From Hydrococcus rivularis NIES-593 (lineage in GTDB: Bacteria > Cyanobacteriota > Cyanobacteriia > Cyanobacteriales > Microcystaceae): a stretch of DNA of 45,769 nucleotides. The stretch spans positions 38,041 to 83,809 of the forward strand of contig NZ_MRCB01000021.1 of the NCBI RefSeq assembly GCF_001904635.1, read 5' to 3'. Below the pieces are notes generated by a model. That model saw only the letters and a list, made by a program, of their open reading frames with translations, ran no database searches and was not told the DNA's origin. Shown here piece after piece: positions 1-9,283 of the stretch. Within the stretch, counting starts at the first letter, position 1. Every line of letters starts with the position of its first letter. Position numbers and translations under genes: made by a program.

Positions 1-30
1 AAATTGGTATAAGATGCTAAGGTCAATAAT

Positions 31-85
31 ACGCCAGCGATTGAAATCGCTGCCTCATATTTCAAGTCATCTAAAGACGACTTGA
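31..85. repeat. Pair of adjacent hairpins, probable dispersed repeat
   Basis: Two inverted repeats lie back to back: CAGCGAT/ATCGCTG (35-41 and 46-52, loop TGAA), then TCAAGTC/GACTTGA (62-68 and 79-85). Closely spaced small hairpins of this kind are common in cyanobacterial spacers. No T-run follows, so a terminator is unlikely. The window edge hides any upstream gene. Confidence 0.4.
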
Positions 86-174
86 CAAATGTTTCAGGCC
101 ATTAAATACGCGATCGACCGAATCTATTTTAAAGAGTTACTCCATCAAAATATCTACAACTTCTGATTTGATCG

Positions 175-1158
175 ATGTCTTTGCCCAAAATCTTCGTCAC
201 GCGCCGTATTCCCGATGCTGGATTAGAATATTTGCGCGATCGCGCCTCAATGGAGATCTGGACGGAATGCCAACCGCCTCCTTATGAGATAATCCGGGAA
301 AAAATTCGGGATATCGATGGGTTACTCTGTCTGCTGAGCGATCGCATTGATAAAGATTTAATAGAAGCAGGCAGATCCCTAAAAGTCATTAGCCAGATGG
401 CAGTCGGTTACGACAATATCGATGTAGCTGCGGCGACAGCGAGAGGTATTCCTGTCGGCAATACGCCCGGAGTTCTGACGGATGCAACGGCTGACTTAAC
501 TTGGGCATTACTCATGGCAGCAGCGCGAAGAATTGTTGAAGCCGAAAAATTTCTGCGCGAGGGACATTGGCAGACTTGGGAACCAATGGTATTGTTGGGA
601 GCGGATGTAACGGGATCGACTTTAGGGATTGTCGGTTTTGGACGCATCGGACAAGCGGTTGCCCGCCGTGCCAAGGGATTTGAGATGCGGATTCTCTACT
701 ACAGTCGGCATCGGCGTGAGGCAGAATTAGAGCGATCGCTAGGCGTTGAATATGCTTCTTTTGAGCAATTGCTACAAGAGTCGGATTTTGTGACTATTCA
801 TACGATTTTATCTGATGATACCTTTCACTTGTTCGATCGCCCGCAGTTCGAGCAGATGAAACCGTCAGCCATTCTCATCAATACGGCGCGGGGCGCGATC
901 GTCAATCCAGAAGCGCTGTATGATGCTCTTAAGACGGGTCAAATCGCTGGGGCTGCTTTAGATGTTACCGAACCCGAACCCATCCCCCTTGACAGTCCTT
1001 TATTGACTTTGCCCAATCTCATCATCGTACCTCACATCGGCAGTGCTTCCTACAAGACGCGATCGCAAATGGCATTGATGGCAGCGCAAAATTTAGTGGC
1101 TGGATTAATGGGGGAGCGTTTACCCCATTGCGTCAATCCTGAAGTTTACCGAAAATGA
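175..1158 (+). CDS. D-2-hydroxyacid dehydrogenase (glyoxylate/hydroxypyruvate reductase-like)
   Basis: This is a 327-residue cytosolic NAD(P)H-dependent dehydrogenase of the D-isomer-specific 2-hydroxyacid family. Members reduce glyoxylate, hydroxypyruvate or similar 2-keto acids. The Rossmann core reads GSTLGIVGFGRIGQAVARR near residue 148. The catalytic Arg lies in NTARGAIVNP, the acidic partner in DVTEPEP and the catalytic His in PHIGSAS, all in family order. An early substrate-loop motif, AVGYDNIDVAAA, is also present. Length is normal for the GyaR branch. The ATG at 175 has no clear Shine-Dalgarno sequence, but the protein begins where relatives do. It converges on the phosphatase gene with only 18 bases between. 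The exact substrate cannot be told from sequence; a photorespiratory or serine-pathway role is inference. Confidence 0.88.
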   Translation: MSLPKIFVTRRIPDAGLEYLRDRASMEIWTECQPPPYEIIREKIRDIDGLLCLLSDRIDKDLIEAGRSLKVISQMAVGYDNIDVAAATARGIPVGNTPGVLTDATADLTWALLMAAARRIVEAEKFLREGHWQTWEPMVLLGADVTGSTLGIVGFGRIGQAVARRAKGFEMRILYYSRHRREAELERSLGVEYASFEQLLQESDFVTIHTILSDDTFHLFDRPQFEQMKPSAILINTARGAIVNPEALYDALKTGQIAGAALDVTEPEPIPLDSPLLTLPNLIIVPHIGSASYKTRSQMALMAAQNLVAGLMGERLPHCVNPEVYRK

Positions 1159-1176
1159 CCGATTGCTGACAACTGA

Positions 1177-2523
1177 TTACAATGCCCCTGCTGCCGTCTT
1201 ATCTAAAATTCCAGAACCTAAATGAGTGGTAATATTAATCGCCTGTAAGACTGGCATTCCCTCTGCCCCGTCGGGATAGTCAATGACGCTAACGCCACCA
1301 TTGCCCTGTTTGATGTTCCAGAAATTAGCAGGTTGCAACCCGAGGAGATAGCAGAGGATGACTTTGTTAATGGCATCGTGGGCGACTACAATACCCGTTC
1401 TTGGTTCTGGCGAATTGGCATAGTATTTTACCAGATCGTTCCAGTTGGCGATCGCGCGATCCCAAACCTGTTGCAAATTTTCTCCTTCTGGCATTTGTAC
1501 GGTTTCTGGGGCTTCTTTCCACTGGCGCAGCAACCCAGGAAATTCGCTTTCGATCTCTGTTTCTAGTTTCCCTTCCCAAAGTCCGTGACAAATTTCCGTC
1601 AATTGTTCCTGAAGGTCTAAACTGACGTTGGGATGATTCTGAAGTATGATTTCTGCGGTTTCTTTGGGACGCAACATCGGACTGCTGAGTGCGAAGTCAA
1701 TTGCCACATCCTTAAGAAACTCTGCCGTCCTCTGGGCTTGTTCCCTTCCTCTGTCGTTGAGGGGAATATCGCGAATTCCCTGAAAGCGCGACTCGCGATT
1801 CCACTGAGTTTCCCCGTGACGAATCAATAAGAAACGAGGTCCTTTATGGGGATTGCGGGGTGAAGGAAGGGGGTTGCCTAAGTGAGAAATTTGATTCAAC
1901 GATTCTAACTGGACGGGTTCGCCCCAATTCCCGCTAAAGTTCAATACGTTGATACAGCAGTTGGACTGCTGAATGGAATGGTAGCGAGAGGGGGGAATGC
2001 CAAGGGCACTCATAATTAAGCAGCGATTGATGCCATTGTGCGCCACGATTACAATCGTTTTTCCTTGATGTTGGGGAAGGATTTCTTGCCAAAATTGCTG
2101 CGCCTGTTCGTAGAGAGAGAGAACGGGAAAGTGTTCCCGCTGTCCTTCGGGACTAGACAACAGCATTTTGAATTCGTGAGGGCGTTCTTTCCAGCAACGA
2201 TAGTCTTCTGGAAATCTTTTTTCTACTTCGGATTTGGGCAAGTTTTCCCAAAGCGGCAAATCGATTTCCATTAACTTATCCGTCGCTTGTAGGGTGGGAG
2301 GATTCTCTATACAGCTTTGAATGATTTGGGCTGTTGATTTTGCCCGTTGCAAAGGACTAGAGTAAAAGGCATCAATGTTTAGTTTACTAAGGGCAGTACC
2401 AACTGTCTCGGCATCGACGCGCCCTTTTTCCGTCAAGACTGACTCGTCGCAGCGACCTTGAATTTTTTTCTGGGCGTTGTAGCTACTTTGTCCGTGACGC
2501 ACGATAATAACGCGAGTAGTCAA
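1177..2523 (-). CDS. Two-domain histidine phosphatase (phosphoglycerate mutase family)
   Basis: The 448-residue protein contains two complete histidine-phosphatase (dPGM-like) domains in tandem. Domain 1 has the phospho-accepting motif IVRHGQSSYN (His10) and the second histidine in VIVAHNGINR (near 162). Domain 2 has LLIRHGETQWN (His236) and VVAHDAINK near 380. Both domains therefore keep the catalytic pair, so this is a duplication-fusion rather than a dead copy. Members hydrolyse small phosphomonoesters. A single-domain relative in Synechocystis has been linked to phosphoserine phosphatase activity, so serine synthesis is one possibility, which would fit the neighbouring 2-hydroxyacid dehydrogenase. 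Substrate remains unproven. The ATG at 2523 opens directly before the first RHG motif. Confidence 0.85.
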   Translation of the reverse strand: MTTRVIIVRHGQSSYNAQKKIQGRCDESVLTEKGRVDAETVGTALSKLNIDAFYSSPLQRAKSTAQIIQSCIENPPTLQATDKLMEIDLPLWENLPKSEVEKRFPEDYRCWKERPHEFKMLLSSPEGQREHFPVLSLYEQAQQFWQEILPQHQGKTIVIVAHNGINRCLIMSALGIPPSRYHSIQQSNCCINVLNFSGNWGEPVQLESLNQISHLGNPLPSPRNPHKGPRFLLIRHGETQWNRESRFQGIRDIPLNDRGREQAQRTAEFLKDVAIDFALSSPMLRPKETAEIILQNHPNVSLDLQEQLTEICHGLWEGKLETEIESEFPGLLRQWKEAPETVQMPEGENLQQVWDRAIANWNDLVKYYANSPEPRTGIVVAHDAINKVILCYLLGLQPANFWNIKQGNGGVSVIDYPDGAEGMPVLQAINITTHLGSGILDKTAAGAL

Positions 2524-2660
2524 TCGTCTTGTCCTCCCTGTAAACTTTCGTTATCAATTATGTCATTTGTTAATGGTTATTTGACATTCTCGAAAATCTT
2601 TTTCTAGTCGCAGGAGGCAACAGTCTGTTAATCGAACGCACTTGTCATTAAGGAACAACC

Positions 2661-2738
2661 ATGAGCATTCAGGCAGTCTACAATGAGTTAATACCTGCCA
2701 GCGCTCGAAATACTAGCAAAAGCGATCGCAAAAATTAG
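2661..2738 (+). CDS. Possible 25-residue leader ORF
   Basis: An ATG preceded by AAGGA (about 6 bases away) opens a 25-codon frame beginning MSIQAVYNELIP. It stops two bases before the next start codon at 2741. The position would allow translational coupling with the membrane-protein run, but it could equally be the remnant of an N-terminus. No family is recognised. Confidence 0.25.
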   Translation: MSIQAVYNELIPASARNTSKSDRKN

Positions 2739-2740
2739 TA

Positions 2741-4315
2741 ATGATATTAATCCAACAGAAAACGCGAGAATTGTTTAATTTATTTCAAAAGAAAGATCGG
2801 GGTTTAGAGCTTTCTTCACTCTCTATATTTTTCGTGTTTGGCTTGATTGGTATTCTCAATCATGCTATGTGGCGAGATGAATTAAATGGCTGGCTGATTG
2901 CTAGAGATAGTCATACGATTTATGAGCTATTTTCTAATGTTAAATATGAAGGTCATCCCCTGCTTTGGTATCTCTGTTTGGATTTACTCAATCAATTGAC
3001 TCATAATCCCATAGCAATGCAAGTTTTGCATTTGTTTATCGCTACTGGATCGGCTTACTTTTTTCTTAAATTTTCTCCGTTTACTAAACTGCAAAAAATA
3101 CTATTTCTGTTTGGATATTTACCATTTTATGAATATTTATTAATTAGTCGAAATTATGCGATAGGTTTATTGACTATTTTTCTTTTTTGTTTTTGCTTTG
3201 AATCTAGACAAAAAAGTTATCTAAAATTATCATTCATTCTAGCTTTAATGGCAAATACAAATGCTTATTGCTTGTTAATTGCGATCGCGTTTACAATTAT
3301 CTTGCTCTTAGAGTATTTCTGGAAGGAGAAGCTGAACTATAAATCGACAGCGAGCCAGTTAAATATTATTATTAGTTTAGTCATATTTTTTATTGGTGTA
3401 AGTACCTCAGTAGCCACTCTTATCCCTCCGATAGATAGTAATTTACAAGGAGGCGCAACTGAATGGATGCTGCAATTCGATCTCGTTCAATTGGCTAGGA
3501 CAATAACAAGGATTTGGAATAGTTATATTTTAATTTTAGTTCCAACTGATTCCAAGCCTTTAGATCTTTTTATATTTACCCTCTTTTCTTTAAGTATATT
3601 GGCTTTTGCAGTAACTATTTTTATTAGAAAACCTATTGCGCTACTTTTCTATCTTATTGCTAATCTAGAAATTCTAACTTTTACCTATGTTAAATTTCTA
3701 GGATCTGCAAGACACTATGGACATTTGTACATTATTTTGATTGTCTCGTTATGGTTAGCTAGTTATTATTCTCCATCGAAGCTATTAATTCATACATTAA
3801 CCAAATTACCTAGTCAAATTAATAGCGCAATAGCTAACTGGAGCAATTTTGTCAGTCGATATAAAACGACTTTTATAATGATAATTTTATATGCCCAGCT
3901 TACAGCAGGAATAATTGCTTTTAGTCGAGATTTATTCATCCCCTATTCTGCCAGTCGAGAAACAGCAAACTATATTCAAAGTCATCATTTAGAGAAAATG
4001 TTTATTGTAGGAAGCGAAGATTTTGCCATTTCGCCTATTTGTGCTTATCTCAATCGAAAAATTTACTATCCAGAGAGTCAAAAATTTGGTAGCTTTGTTT
4101 TGTTTAATAGTCAACGCCAACTAACAAATGTCGATGAAATTTTAGAACAGGTAAGTACAATTTCTCATGAAAAAAATCAAAATATTTTATTGATTTTAAA
4201 TTATGAACTCAAGACTTCAAGAGACGATTTAAAGTTATCTTTTTTAAAGAAATTTACTAATGCTTTTATTCATAACGAAAAATATTATATATATATTGCT
4301 GGCAACAGAATCTAG
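2741..4315 (+). CDS. GT-C-like polytopic membrane protein, copy 1
   Basis: The 524-residue protein has about ten hydrophobic segments. Just after the first is the loop HAMWRDELNGWL, followed by YEGHPLLWY. An acidic pair in the first extracytoplasmic loop is the hallmark of GT-C glycosyltransferases that use polyprenyl-phosphate sugars, so a glycosyltransferase of the family 39/83 type is the best guess. A soluble C-terminal part contains RKIYYPE and SFVLFNSQR. It is a tandem paralogue of the next gene: the two match across most of their length, including LISRNYAIG, ALMANTNAYCLLI and SNLQGG. The acceptor is unknown. Codon use is A+T richer than in the housekeeping genes nearby, so transfer is possible. 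Confidence 0.65.
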   Translation: MILIQQKTRELFNLFQKKDRGLELSSLSIFFVFGLIGILNHAMWRDELNGWLIARDSHTIYELFSNVKYEGHPLLWYLCLDLLNQLTHNPIAMQVLHLFIATGSAYFFLKFSPFTKLQKILFLFGYLPFYEYLLISRNYAIGLLTIFLFCFCFESRQKSYLKLSFILALMANTNAYCLLIAIAFTIILLLEYFWKEKLNYKSTASQLNIIISLVIFFIGVSTSVATLIPPIDSNLQGGATEWMLQFDLVQLARTITRIWNSYILILVPTDSKPLDLFIFTLFSLSILAFAVTIFIRKPIALLFYLIANLEILTFTYVKFLGSARHYGHLYIILIVSLWLASYYSPSKLLIHTLTKLPSQINSAIANWSNFVSRYKTTFIMIILYAQLTAGIIAFSRDLFIPYSASRETANYIQSHHLEKMFIVGSEDFAISPICAYLNRKIYYPESQKFGSFVLFNSQRQLTNVDEILEQVSTISHEKNQNILLILNYELKTSRDDLKLSFLKKFTNAFIHNEKYYIYIAGNRI

Positions 4316-4361
4316 CAAAAAAGCACATTTAAAATAAAACTGATTGAAGGATTTTTTTAAG

Positions 4362-5942
4362 ATGCAATTAATCGATAAGATCTCCCAGGATATAGCTGGA
4401 AAGAAAGACGATTGTCTTTTTGTTTTATGGTTAACTTCATTATTCTTTTGCTTTGGTTTAGTTGGCATTCTCAATCATGCCATGTGGCGAGATGAGTTAA
4501 ATGTCTGGTTGATTACTAGAGATAGTATTTCTCTTATCGAACTTTTCCAGAATATAAAATATGAAGGTCATCCCAGTCTTTGGTATATATGTCTATATAT
4601 TATTAATCAGTTTACCGATAATCCTGTAGCAATGCAGATTTTCCATTTGCTTATAGCTACGACAACTATCTATATTTTTGCCAAGTACTCACCTTTTACA
4701 CAATTTCAAAAAATTTTATTTTCTTTTGGATATTTTCCTTTTTATGAATACTTATTAATTAGTAGAAATTATGCAATTGGAGTATTGTATATATTTTTAT
4801 TTTGTGCTTTATTTCCTTCTAGAGACAGAGGTTACATCTTTCTTTCTGCTATTTTAGCTTTAATGGCAAATACTAATGCTTACTGTTTATTGATTTCAGT
4901 TGCTTTAGGATTAACTTTGATATTCGATCGTATTACAATTAGAAAAAGCGATCGCAATTTTACTATTCAAGCATCGAATATCATTGCCAGCATTTTAATA
5001 TTTTTTTGGGGAATAATTGTTTCAGTTTTAACCATTATTCCTCCGTCAGATAGTAATTTGCAGGGGGGATTAAATCGCTGGATGTTCCAATTTGATTTGC
5101 ATCGATTAACCCAAGCGATCGCGCGTATTTGGAATGGTTATATCGTTGTTTTAATTCCTGGAGATTCTCAGCATTTATCATTATTTTGTTTTTCTCTCGT
5201 TACTTTATTTATAGTAGTGTTTGTGTCTACGCTCCTGATTAGAAAACCTTTAATTTTATTCTTTTATATTACCAGTACCTTGATAATTTTATTTTTCAAC
5301 TACATAAAATTCTTAGGCGTTCCTAGACATTATGGGCATCATTATATTATCTTGCTTGCATCGCTTTGGCTAGCCAGTTATTATCCTCCGTCAAATTTAT
5401 TGACTAAAAATATCAAAAAATTCTCGCTTGCGCTCCAGAAAAAAATAATTAATTGGATGCAGTTTGTTCGCAAACGAAAAAAGATTTTTATCGCGATCGT
5501 ATTGTATGCTCAGTTAGCTGGAGGATTGGTAGCTTTTAGTCGAGATTTACAAGTCCCCTATTCTGCTGGTCGCGAAACGGCAAATTATATTAAAAGCCAT
5601 AACCTAGATCGAATGTTTATAGTAGGGAGTCGAGATGTTAATATGGCACCAATTAGCGGTTATCTCAATCGCAAGATTTATTATCCCGAAAGACAGAGGT
5701 TAGGTAGCTTCACTCTTTTTAATAGTCAAAGAAAAGATGTAGAACCGAGTATAGTATTAGAGCAAGTTAGCCAACTTGTGAGAGAAAATAATCCGGAGAT
5801 TCTTTTAATCCTAAACTACAATCTGGAGCAATCGAGAGATGATATTATCGTGTCTCCAATTGCCTCTTTTACTGAGAGTCTAGTTTCTGGTGAAAAGTAT
5901 TATTTATATAACGTAAAAGCTAACTCTAAAAAACCTAAATGA
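4362..5942 (+). CDS. GT-C-like polytopic membrane protein, copy 2
   Basis: This is the second of two tandem paralogues, 526 residues from the ATG at 4362. A TTG at 4344 would add six residues, but the ATG has GAAGGA about 11 bases upstream and is preferred. The first-loop acidic motif is HAMWRDELNVWL, and the FLGVPRHYGHHYIIL and YSAGRETANYI blocks match copy 1. The spacing to copy 1 is short. The stop overlaps the next start as ATGA, so this gene and the DUF2079 gene are almost certainly co-transcribed and translationally coupled. The pair may transfer different sugars or act on different acceptors in one pathway; that is inference. No catalytic residue is obviously lost in either copy. Confidence 0.65.
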   Translation: MQLIDKISQDIAGKKDDCLFVLWLTSLFFCFGLVGILNHAMWRDELNVWLITRDSISLIELFQNIKYEGHPSLWYICLYIINQFTDNPVAMQIFHLLIATTTIYIFAKYSPFTQFQKILFSFGYFPFYEYLLISRNYAIGVLYIFLFCALFPSRDRGYIFLSAILALMANTNAYCLLISVALGLTLIFDRITIRKSDRNFTIQASNIIASILIFFWGIIVSVLTIIPPSDSNLQGGLNRWMFQFDLHRLTQAIARIWNGYIVVLIPGDSQHLSLFCFSLVTLFIVVFVSTLLIRKPLILFFYITSTLIILFFNYIKFLGVPRHYGHHYIILLASLWLASYYPPSNLLTKNIKKFSLALQKKIINWMQFVRKRKKIFIAIVLYAQLAGGLVAFSRDLQVPYSAGRETANYIKSHNLDRMFIVGSRDVNMAPISGYLNRKIYYPERQRLGSFTLFNSQRKDVEPSIVLEQVSQLVRENNPEILLILNYNLEQSRDDIIVSPIASFTESLVSGEKYYLYNVKANSKKPK

Positions 5943-7561
5943 TTGCAAAGCTTAAGAAACTAAGCATCGATCGCGATCGCAGCGCGATCGCGGCTGCTAT
6001 TATATTCTTTACTGTCGAGTTAATCCTCGTACTCCATCGTCACTACAGTTACTACCCTTCCTATAGTTCTTTCGACCAAGGTATTTTCAATCAAGTTTTT
6101 TGGAACGGAATTCACGGTAGATTCTTTCAAAGTTCTCTTTCATCTAGCGAGTCTATTTCTGTTCCCATCCCAGAGGTTTCCTACCATCGCTTGGGGCAAC
6201 ATTTTACGCCTGCCCTATTGCTGTGGTTACCTATCTATGCGATTCTCCCGTCAGCAGGCACTTTGCTAGCTTTGAATGTGACCCTGATAACGGTTGCGGG
6301 AGTCGTTTTGTATATATTAGCTCGTCAGCGCCTCGACCCCAAACTGTCAGTCATGATTATGGCAGGTTTTTATGGCACCAAGGCAGTCATCGGTCCGACA
6401 TTGGGAAATTTTCAAGACCTCTGTCAGTTACCTTTGTTTACATTTGGGTTGCTGCTAGCTTTAGAAAAGCGTTCCTGGGGGTGGTTTTGGGGACTAGCTG
6501 CATTAATTTTGGCAGTGCGAGAGGATGCGGGCATTCTTCTGTTCGGCATCGGATTTTATCTCATCGCCAGCAAGCGCTATCCTTGGATTGGTCTAGCTGT
6601 CTGCATCCTCAGTTTTAGCTATGCCATCGTCATTACTAGCAAGGTGATGCCTCTGTTTTCCCATGATGTCTCTGGAAGATTTCTAGTCAAACAGTTCGGT
6701 AACTTCGTCGAGGGCGACAAAACTTCCAGTCTAGAGGTACTCTGGGCAATTATAAGCAAGCCCTGGCAACTTTTGCTGGAAATCGTTACTCCCTTGGGCA
6801 GGACGATTCAATACATTTTCAATCATTCTCTTCCCCTTGCGCTTGTCCCTGTTATTTCGCCATCGACATGGATGCTAATTGCTGCGCCGCTACTGGTATT
6901 GTTGCTGCGAGACGACTATTGGGCATTGTCGATGAATATGCGCTTTGCCTTAACTGTTGTACCGGGGCTATTTTATGGCGCAATTATTTGGTGGTCGCAC
7001 CATCCTGGTGCTTTTAAACCTAAATTGCGACGTTTTTGGGCGTTTTGCATCGGTGTATCGATCTTTTTTGCATTAACCTCTAATCCCCATCGCGCGCTGT
7101 CTTTTCTCATTCCCGATTCATTCGATCCCTGGGTTTATGCCTCGCCATGGCAACAGTGGCAACGTGCAAGCATTATTAACTCATTTTTGGCAAAAATTCC
7201 CTCCAATGCTAGCGTATCGGCAACTCGTCATATCGTTCCCCATATTTCTGGTCGTCGGGAAATATTAGGATTTCCGTCGTTAGAGTTGATTAATGATGCG
7301 GGAGAGAAGGTTAGTATCGATTATGTTATTGCCGATTTACGACAACTTCAGCAGTACCAAGTTGCTTTTGAAGATGATCGAGATCGACTGCGAGATCTGG
7401 TTGGCGCGATCGCACGGTTATTAGAGCAGGGTAGTTATGGAATGGTAGGCTGTCAAGATGGGGTTATTTTCATGCAACGGGGAGTTGCTTCCGATACGTC
7501 TGCTTTGCTTGCTTGGGAAGGTTTTCGTCAGGAAGTAGAACCGATTTTAAAACAGTCCTGA
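5939..7561 (+). CDS. DUF2079 family membrane protein
   Basis: The 540-residue integral membrane protein carries the DUF2079 hallmark near its N-terminus: YSSFDQGIFNQVFWN, then HRLGQHFTPALLLW. DUF2079 proteins are polytopic and distantly related to GT-C glycosyltransferases. The D in FDQG and the H in LGQHF occupy the first extracytoplasmic loop, as in that fold. Roughly ten hydrophobic segments are followed by a C-terminal soluble domain from about residue 400 (ASVSATRHIVPHISGR). The start overlaps the upstream stop (ATGA). Function is not established for the family; the neighbourhood suggests lipid-linked or cell-wall sugar transfer. Confidence 0.8.
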   Translation: MIAKLKKLSIDRDRSAIAAAIIFFTVELILVLHRHYSYYPSYSSFDQGIFNQVFWNGIHGRFFQSSLSSSESISVPIPEVSYHRLGQHFTPALLLWLPIYAILPSAGTLLALNVTLITVAGVVLYILARQRLDPKLSVMIMAGFYGTKAVIGPTLGNFQDLCQLPLFTFGLLLALEKRSWGWFWGLAALILAVREDAGILLFGIGFYLIASKRYPWIGLAVCILSFSYAIVITSKVMPLFSHDVSGRFLVKQFGNFVEGDKTSSLEVLWAIISKPWQLLLEIVTPLGRTIQYIFNHSLPLALVPVISPSTWMLIAAPLLVLLLRDDYWALSMNMRFALTVVPGLFYGAIIWWSHHPGAFKPKLRRFWAFCIGVSIFFALTSNPHRALSFLIPDSFDPWVYASPWQQWQRASIINSFLAKIPSNASVSATRHIVPHISGRREILGFPSLELINDAGEKVSIDYVIADLRQLQQYQVAFEDDRDRLRDLVGAIARLLEQGSYGMVGCQDGVIFMQRGVASDTSALLAWEGFRQEVEPILKQS

Positions 7562-7571
7562 TTTTTTTATT

Positions 7572-7684
7572 TCACGCAGAGGCGCTTCGGGCGCAGAGGG
7601 AGAGGGGAGTGTGGGGGGAGTTGGGGGACTGGGAAAGAATTAACTACTAACAATCCTCAATCCAAAATCTAAAATCTAAAATCC
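7572..7684. repeat. Low-complexity spacer with short direct repeats
   Basis: The spacer holds a purine-rich tract (GAGAGGGGAGTGTGG and following bases, about 7596-7632) and then three near-identical AAAATCT/AAAATCC units at 7660-7684. Similar tracts occur near 20.1 kb and 23.7 kb. The spacer separates the DUF2079 gene from the next glycosyltransferase. Confidence 0.5.
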
Positions 7685-7693
7685 TTGCATCGA

Positions 7694-9244
7694 ATGACCA
7701 ATGACCAACCACTAAAATCAGAATTCAAATTGCTTTTGGGATTATCTATTGCTGCTATCTTTCTCTGGTTAGTTGCTTTGGGAAATTTGCCTCTGCGAGA
7801 TTGGGATGAGGGATATTATGGTATCGTTGCTAGGGATATGTTGCGGTCTGGAAATTGGCTTTATCCGACGTATTTAGGAGAGCCTTTTCTACTCAAACCT
7901 CCTTTAATGATGTGGTTAATTACTATTAGCTATCATTGGGGAGGAATTAATGAGTTTACTACACGCCTGCCTGGTGCTTTGTTAACTGCTTGCGGCGTTC
8001 CTTTGCTTTATTTATTAGGTAAAGAAGTTTTTTCTTATCGCCTTCCAGCCGTTTTTAGTGCTTTGGTTTATTTGACGCTTTTACCCGTCGTGCGTCACGG
8101 ACGACTGGCAATGTTGGATGGGGTAATCAATACTTTTTTTATCTTCTCTCTCTGGTTTTTATTAAAAGCACGTCACAACGATCGCGCTTGCATTGGCGTT
8201 GGAATTGGATTGGGAGCAATTGCTTTGACTAAGGGGATTTTAGTACTTGCATTGGGCGCGATCGCAGGGATTTTTCTCTTGGTTAATAAGCAAATAAGGT
8301 TATTAATAAGTCCTTATTTGTGGTTGGGAATTTTTCTCGGTTTTCTTCCCGTTATTGTTTGGTACTTGCTACAAATACAGCATTATGGAGATTTATTTAT
8401 TCAAGTTCATTTTCATTCGCAAAGTTTCGAGCGCTTATCGACTTCACTAGATGGGCATCAGGGAGAATTTTGGTATTACTTTATTGAATTAATCAAATAT
8501 ACGGTTCCCTGGTTATTATTTTTGCCGGGAGGATTTCTACTTGCTTGGCAACAACGCAACCAGAGTTGGGGAAGTTTAGTTCTTATTGGTTCAATTATAT
8601 ACATGGGAACGATTTCTTTGATGGGCACTAAACTTCCTTGGTATATCATGCCCGTTTATCCTTTTGTAGCGCTTGCGGTTGGTGCTTACTTAGAAAAACT
8701 TTGGCAAAATAACAAAAAGTACTCAAAATTTTTTGTCGGTATTTTTATCTTTTTAGCCTTTGCTGCTTTAGGAGGTGGCATTTACTTACTCCTAACCGAT
8801 CCGCAACCGATTTTAATCGTAATGGCTGTATTTTTAATGCTAACGATGGTTTATACTGCTTTGAGAATTCAACAGAATAATCGTATTTTTATCCCAATTT
8901 TGTTCGTCGGAATTTATACAACTTTGTTATTGTTTGTAACTTCTAAATCTTGGGTTTGGGAGTTAAATGAAGCTTTCCCGGTAAAACCTGTCGCTGCTTT
9001 GATTCAAATGCATACTCCTCCTAATACAGAAGTTTATACTTCTTTTGCCTACGATCGCCCAAGTTTAGATTTTTATAGCGATCGCCAAGTTATTGCTAAA
9101 GATGTAGCTACATTACAGCAGTTAAAATCGAGAACAGCTTATATGCTTTTAGATCGAACAACTCTAGAAATATTACAATTACCTAATAATAGCCACTCTT
9201 TTGGGACTGTGGAAGGATTTACTTTGATTATTTCTGGACTATAA
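7694..9244 (+). CDS. ArnT/PMT-like membrane glycosyltransferase (family 39/83)
   Basis: The 516-residue polytopic protein has a clear PMT_2-type signature: LRDWDEGYYGIVARDM after the first membrane segment, then YLGEPFLLKPPLMMWL and later FTTRLPGAL. The DE pair in the first periplasmic loop is the family's catalytic acidic site, and FLLKPP is typical of ArnT-like enzymes. Such enzymes move a sugar from a polyprenyl-phosphate carrier onto a lipid or protein on the outer face of the membrane. The ATG at 7694 is chosen over a TTG at 7685 that adds only three residues. No good Shine-Dalgarno is visible. It lies downstream of three other GT-C-like genes, pointing to a shared envelope-glycan role. 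Confidence 0.85.
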   Translation: MTNDQPLKSEFKLLLGLSIAAIFLWLVALGNLPLRDWDEGYYGIVARDMLRSGNWLYPTYLGEPFLLKPPLMMWLITISYHWGGINEFTTRLPGALLTACGVPLLYLLGKEVFSYRLPAVFSALVYLTLLPVVRHGRLAMLDGVINTFFIFSLWFLLKARHNDRACIGVGIGLGAIALTKGILVLALGAIAGIFLLVNKQIRLLISPYLWLGIFLGFLPVIVWYLLQIQHYGDLFIQVHFHSQSFERLSTSLDGHQGEFWYYFIELIKYTVPWLLFLPGGFLLAWQQRNQSWGSLVLIGSIIYMGTISLMGTKLPWYIMPVYPFVALAVGAYLEKLWQNNKKYSKFFVGIFIFLAFAALGGGIYLLLTDPQPILIVMAVFLMLTMVYTALRIQQNNRIFIPILFVGIYTTLLLFVTSKSWVWELNEAFPVKPVAALIQMHTPPNTEVYTSFAYDRPSLDFYSDRQVIAKDVATLQQLKSRTAYMLLDRTTLEILQLPNNSHSFGTVEGFTLIISGL

Positions 9245-9283
9245 TTTCAATTCAATTCTAAAATTAAATTCTAAGGGAAATAG

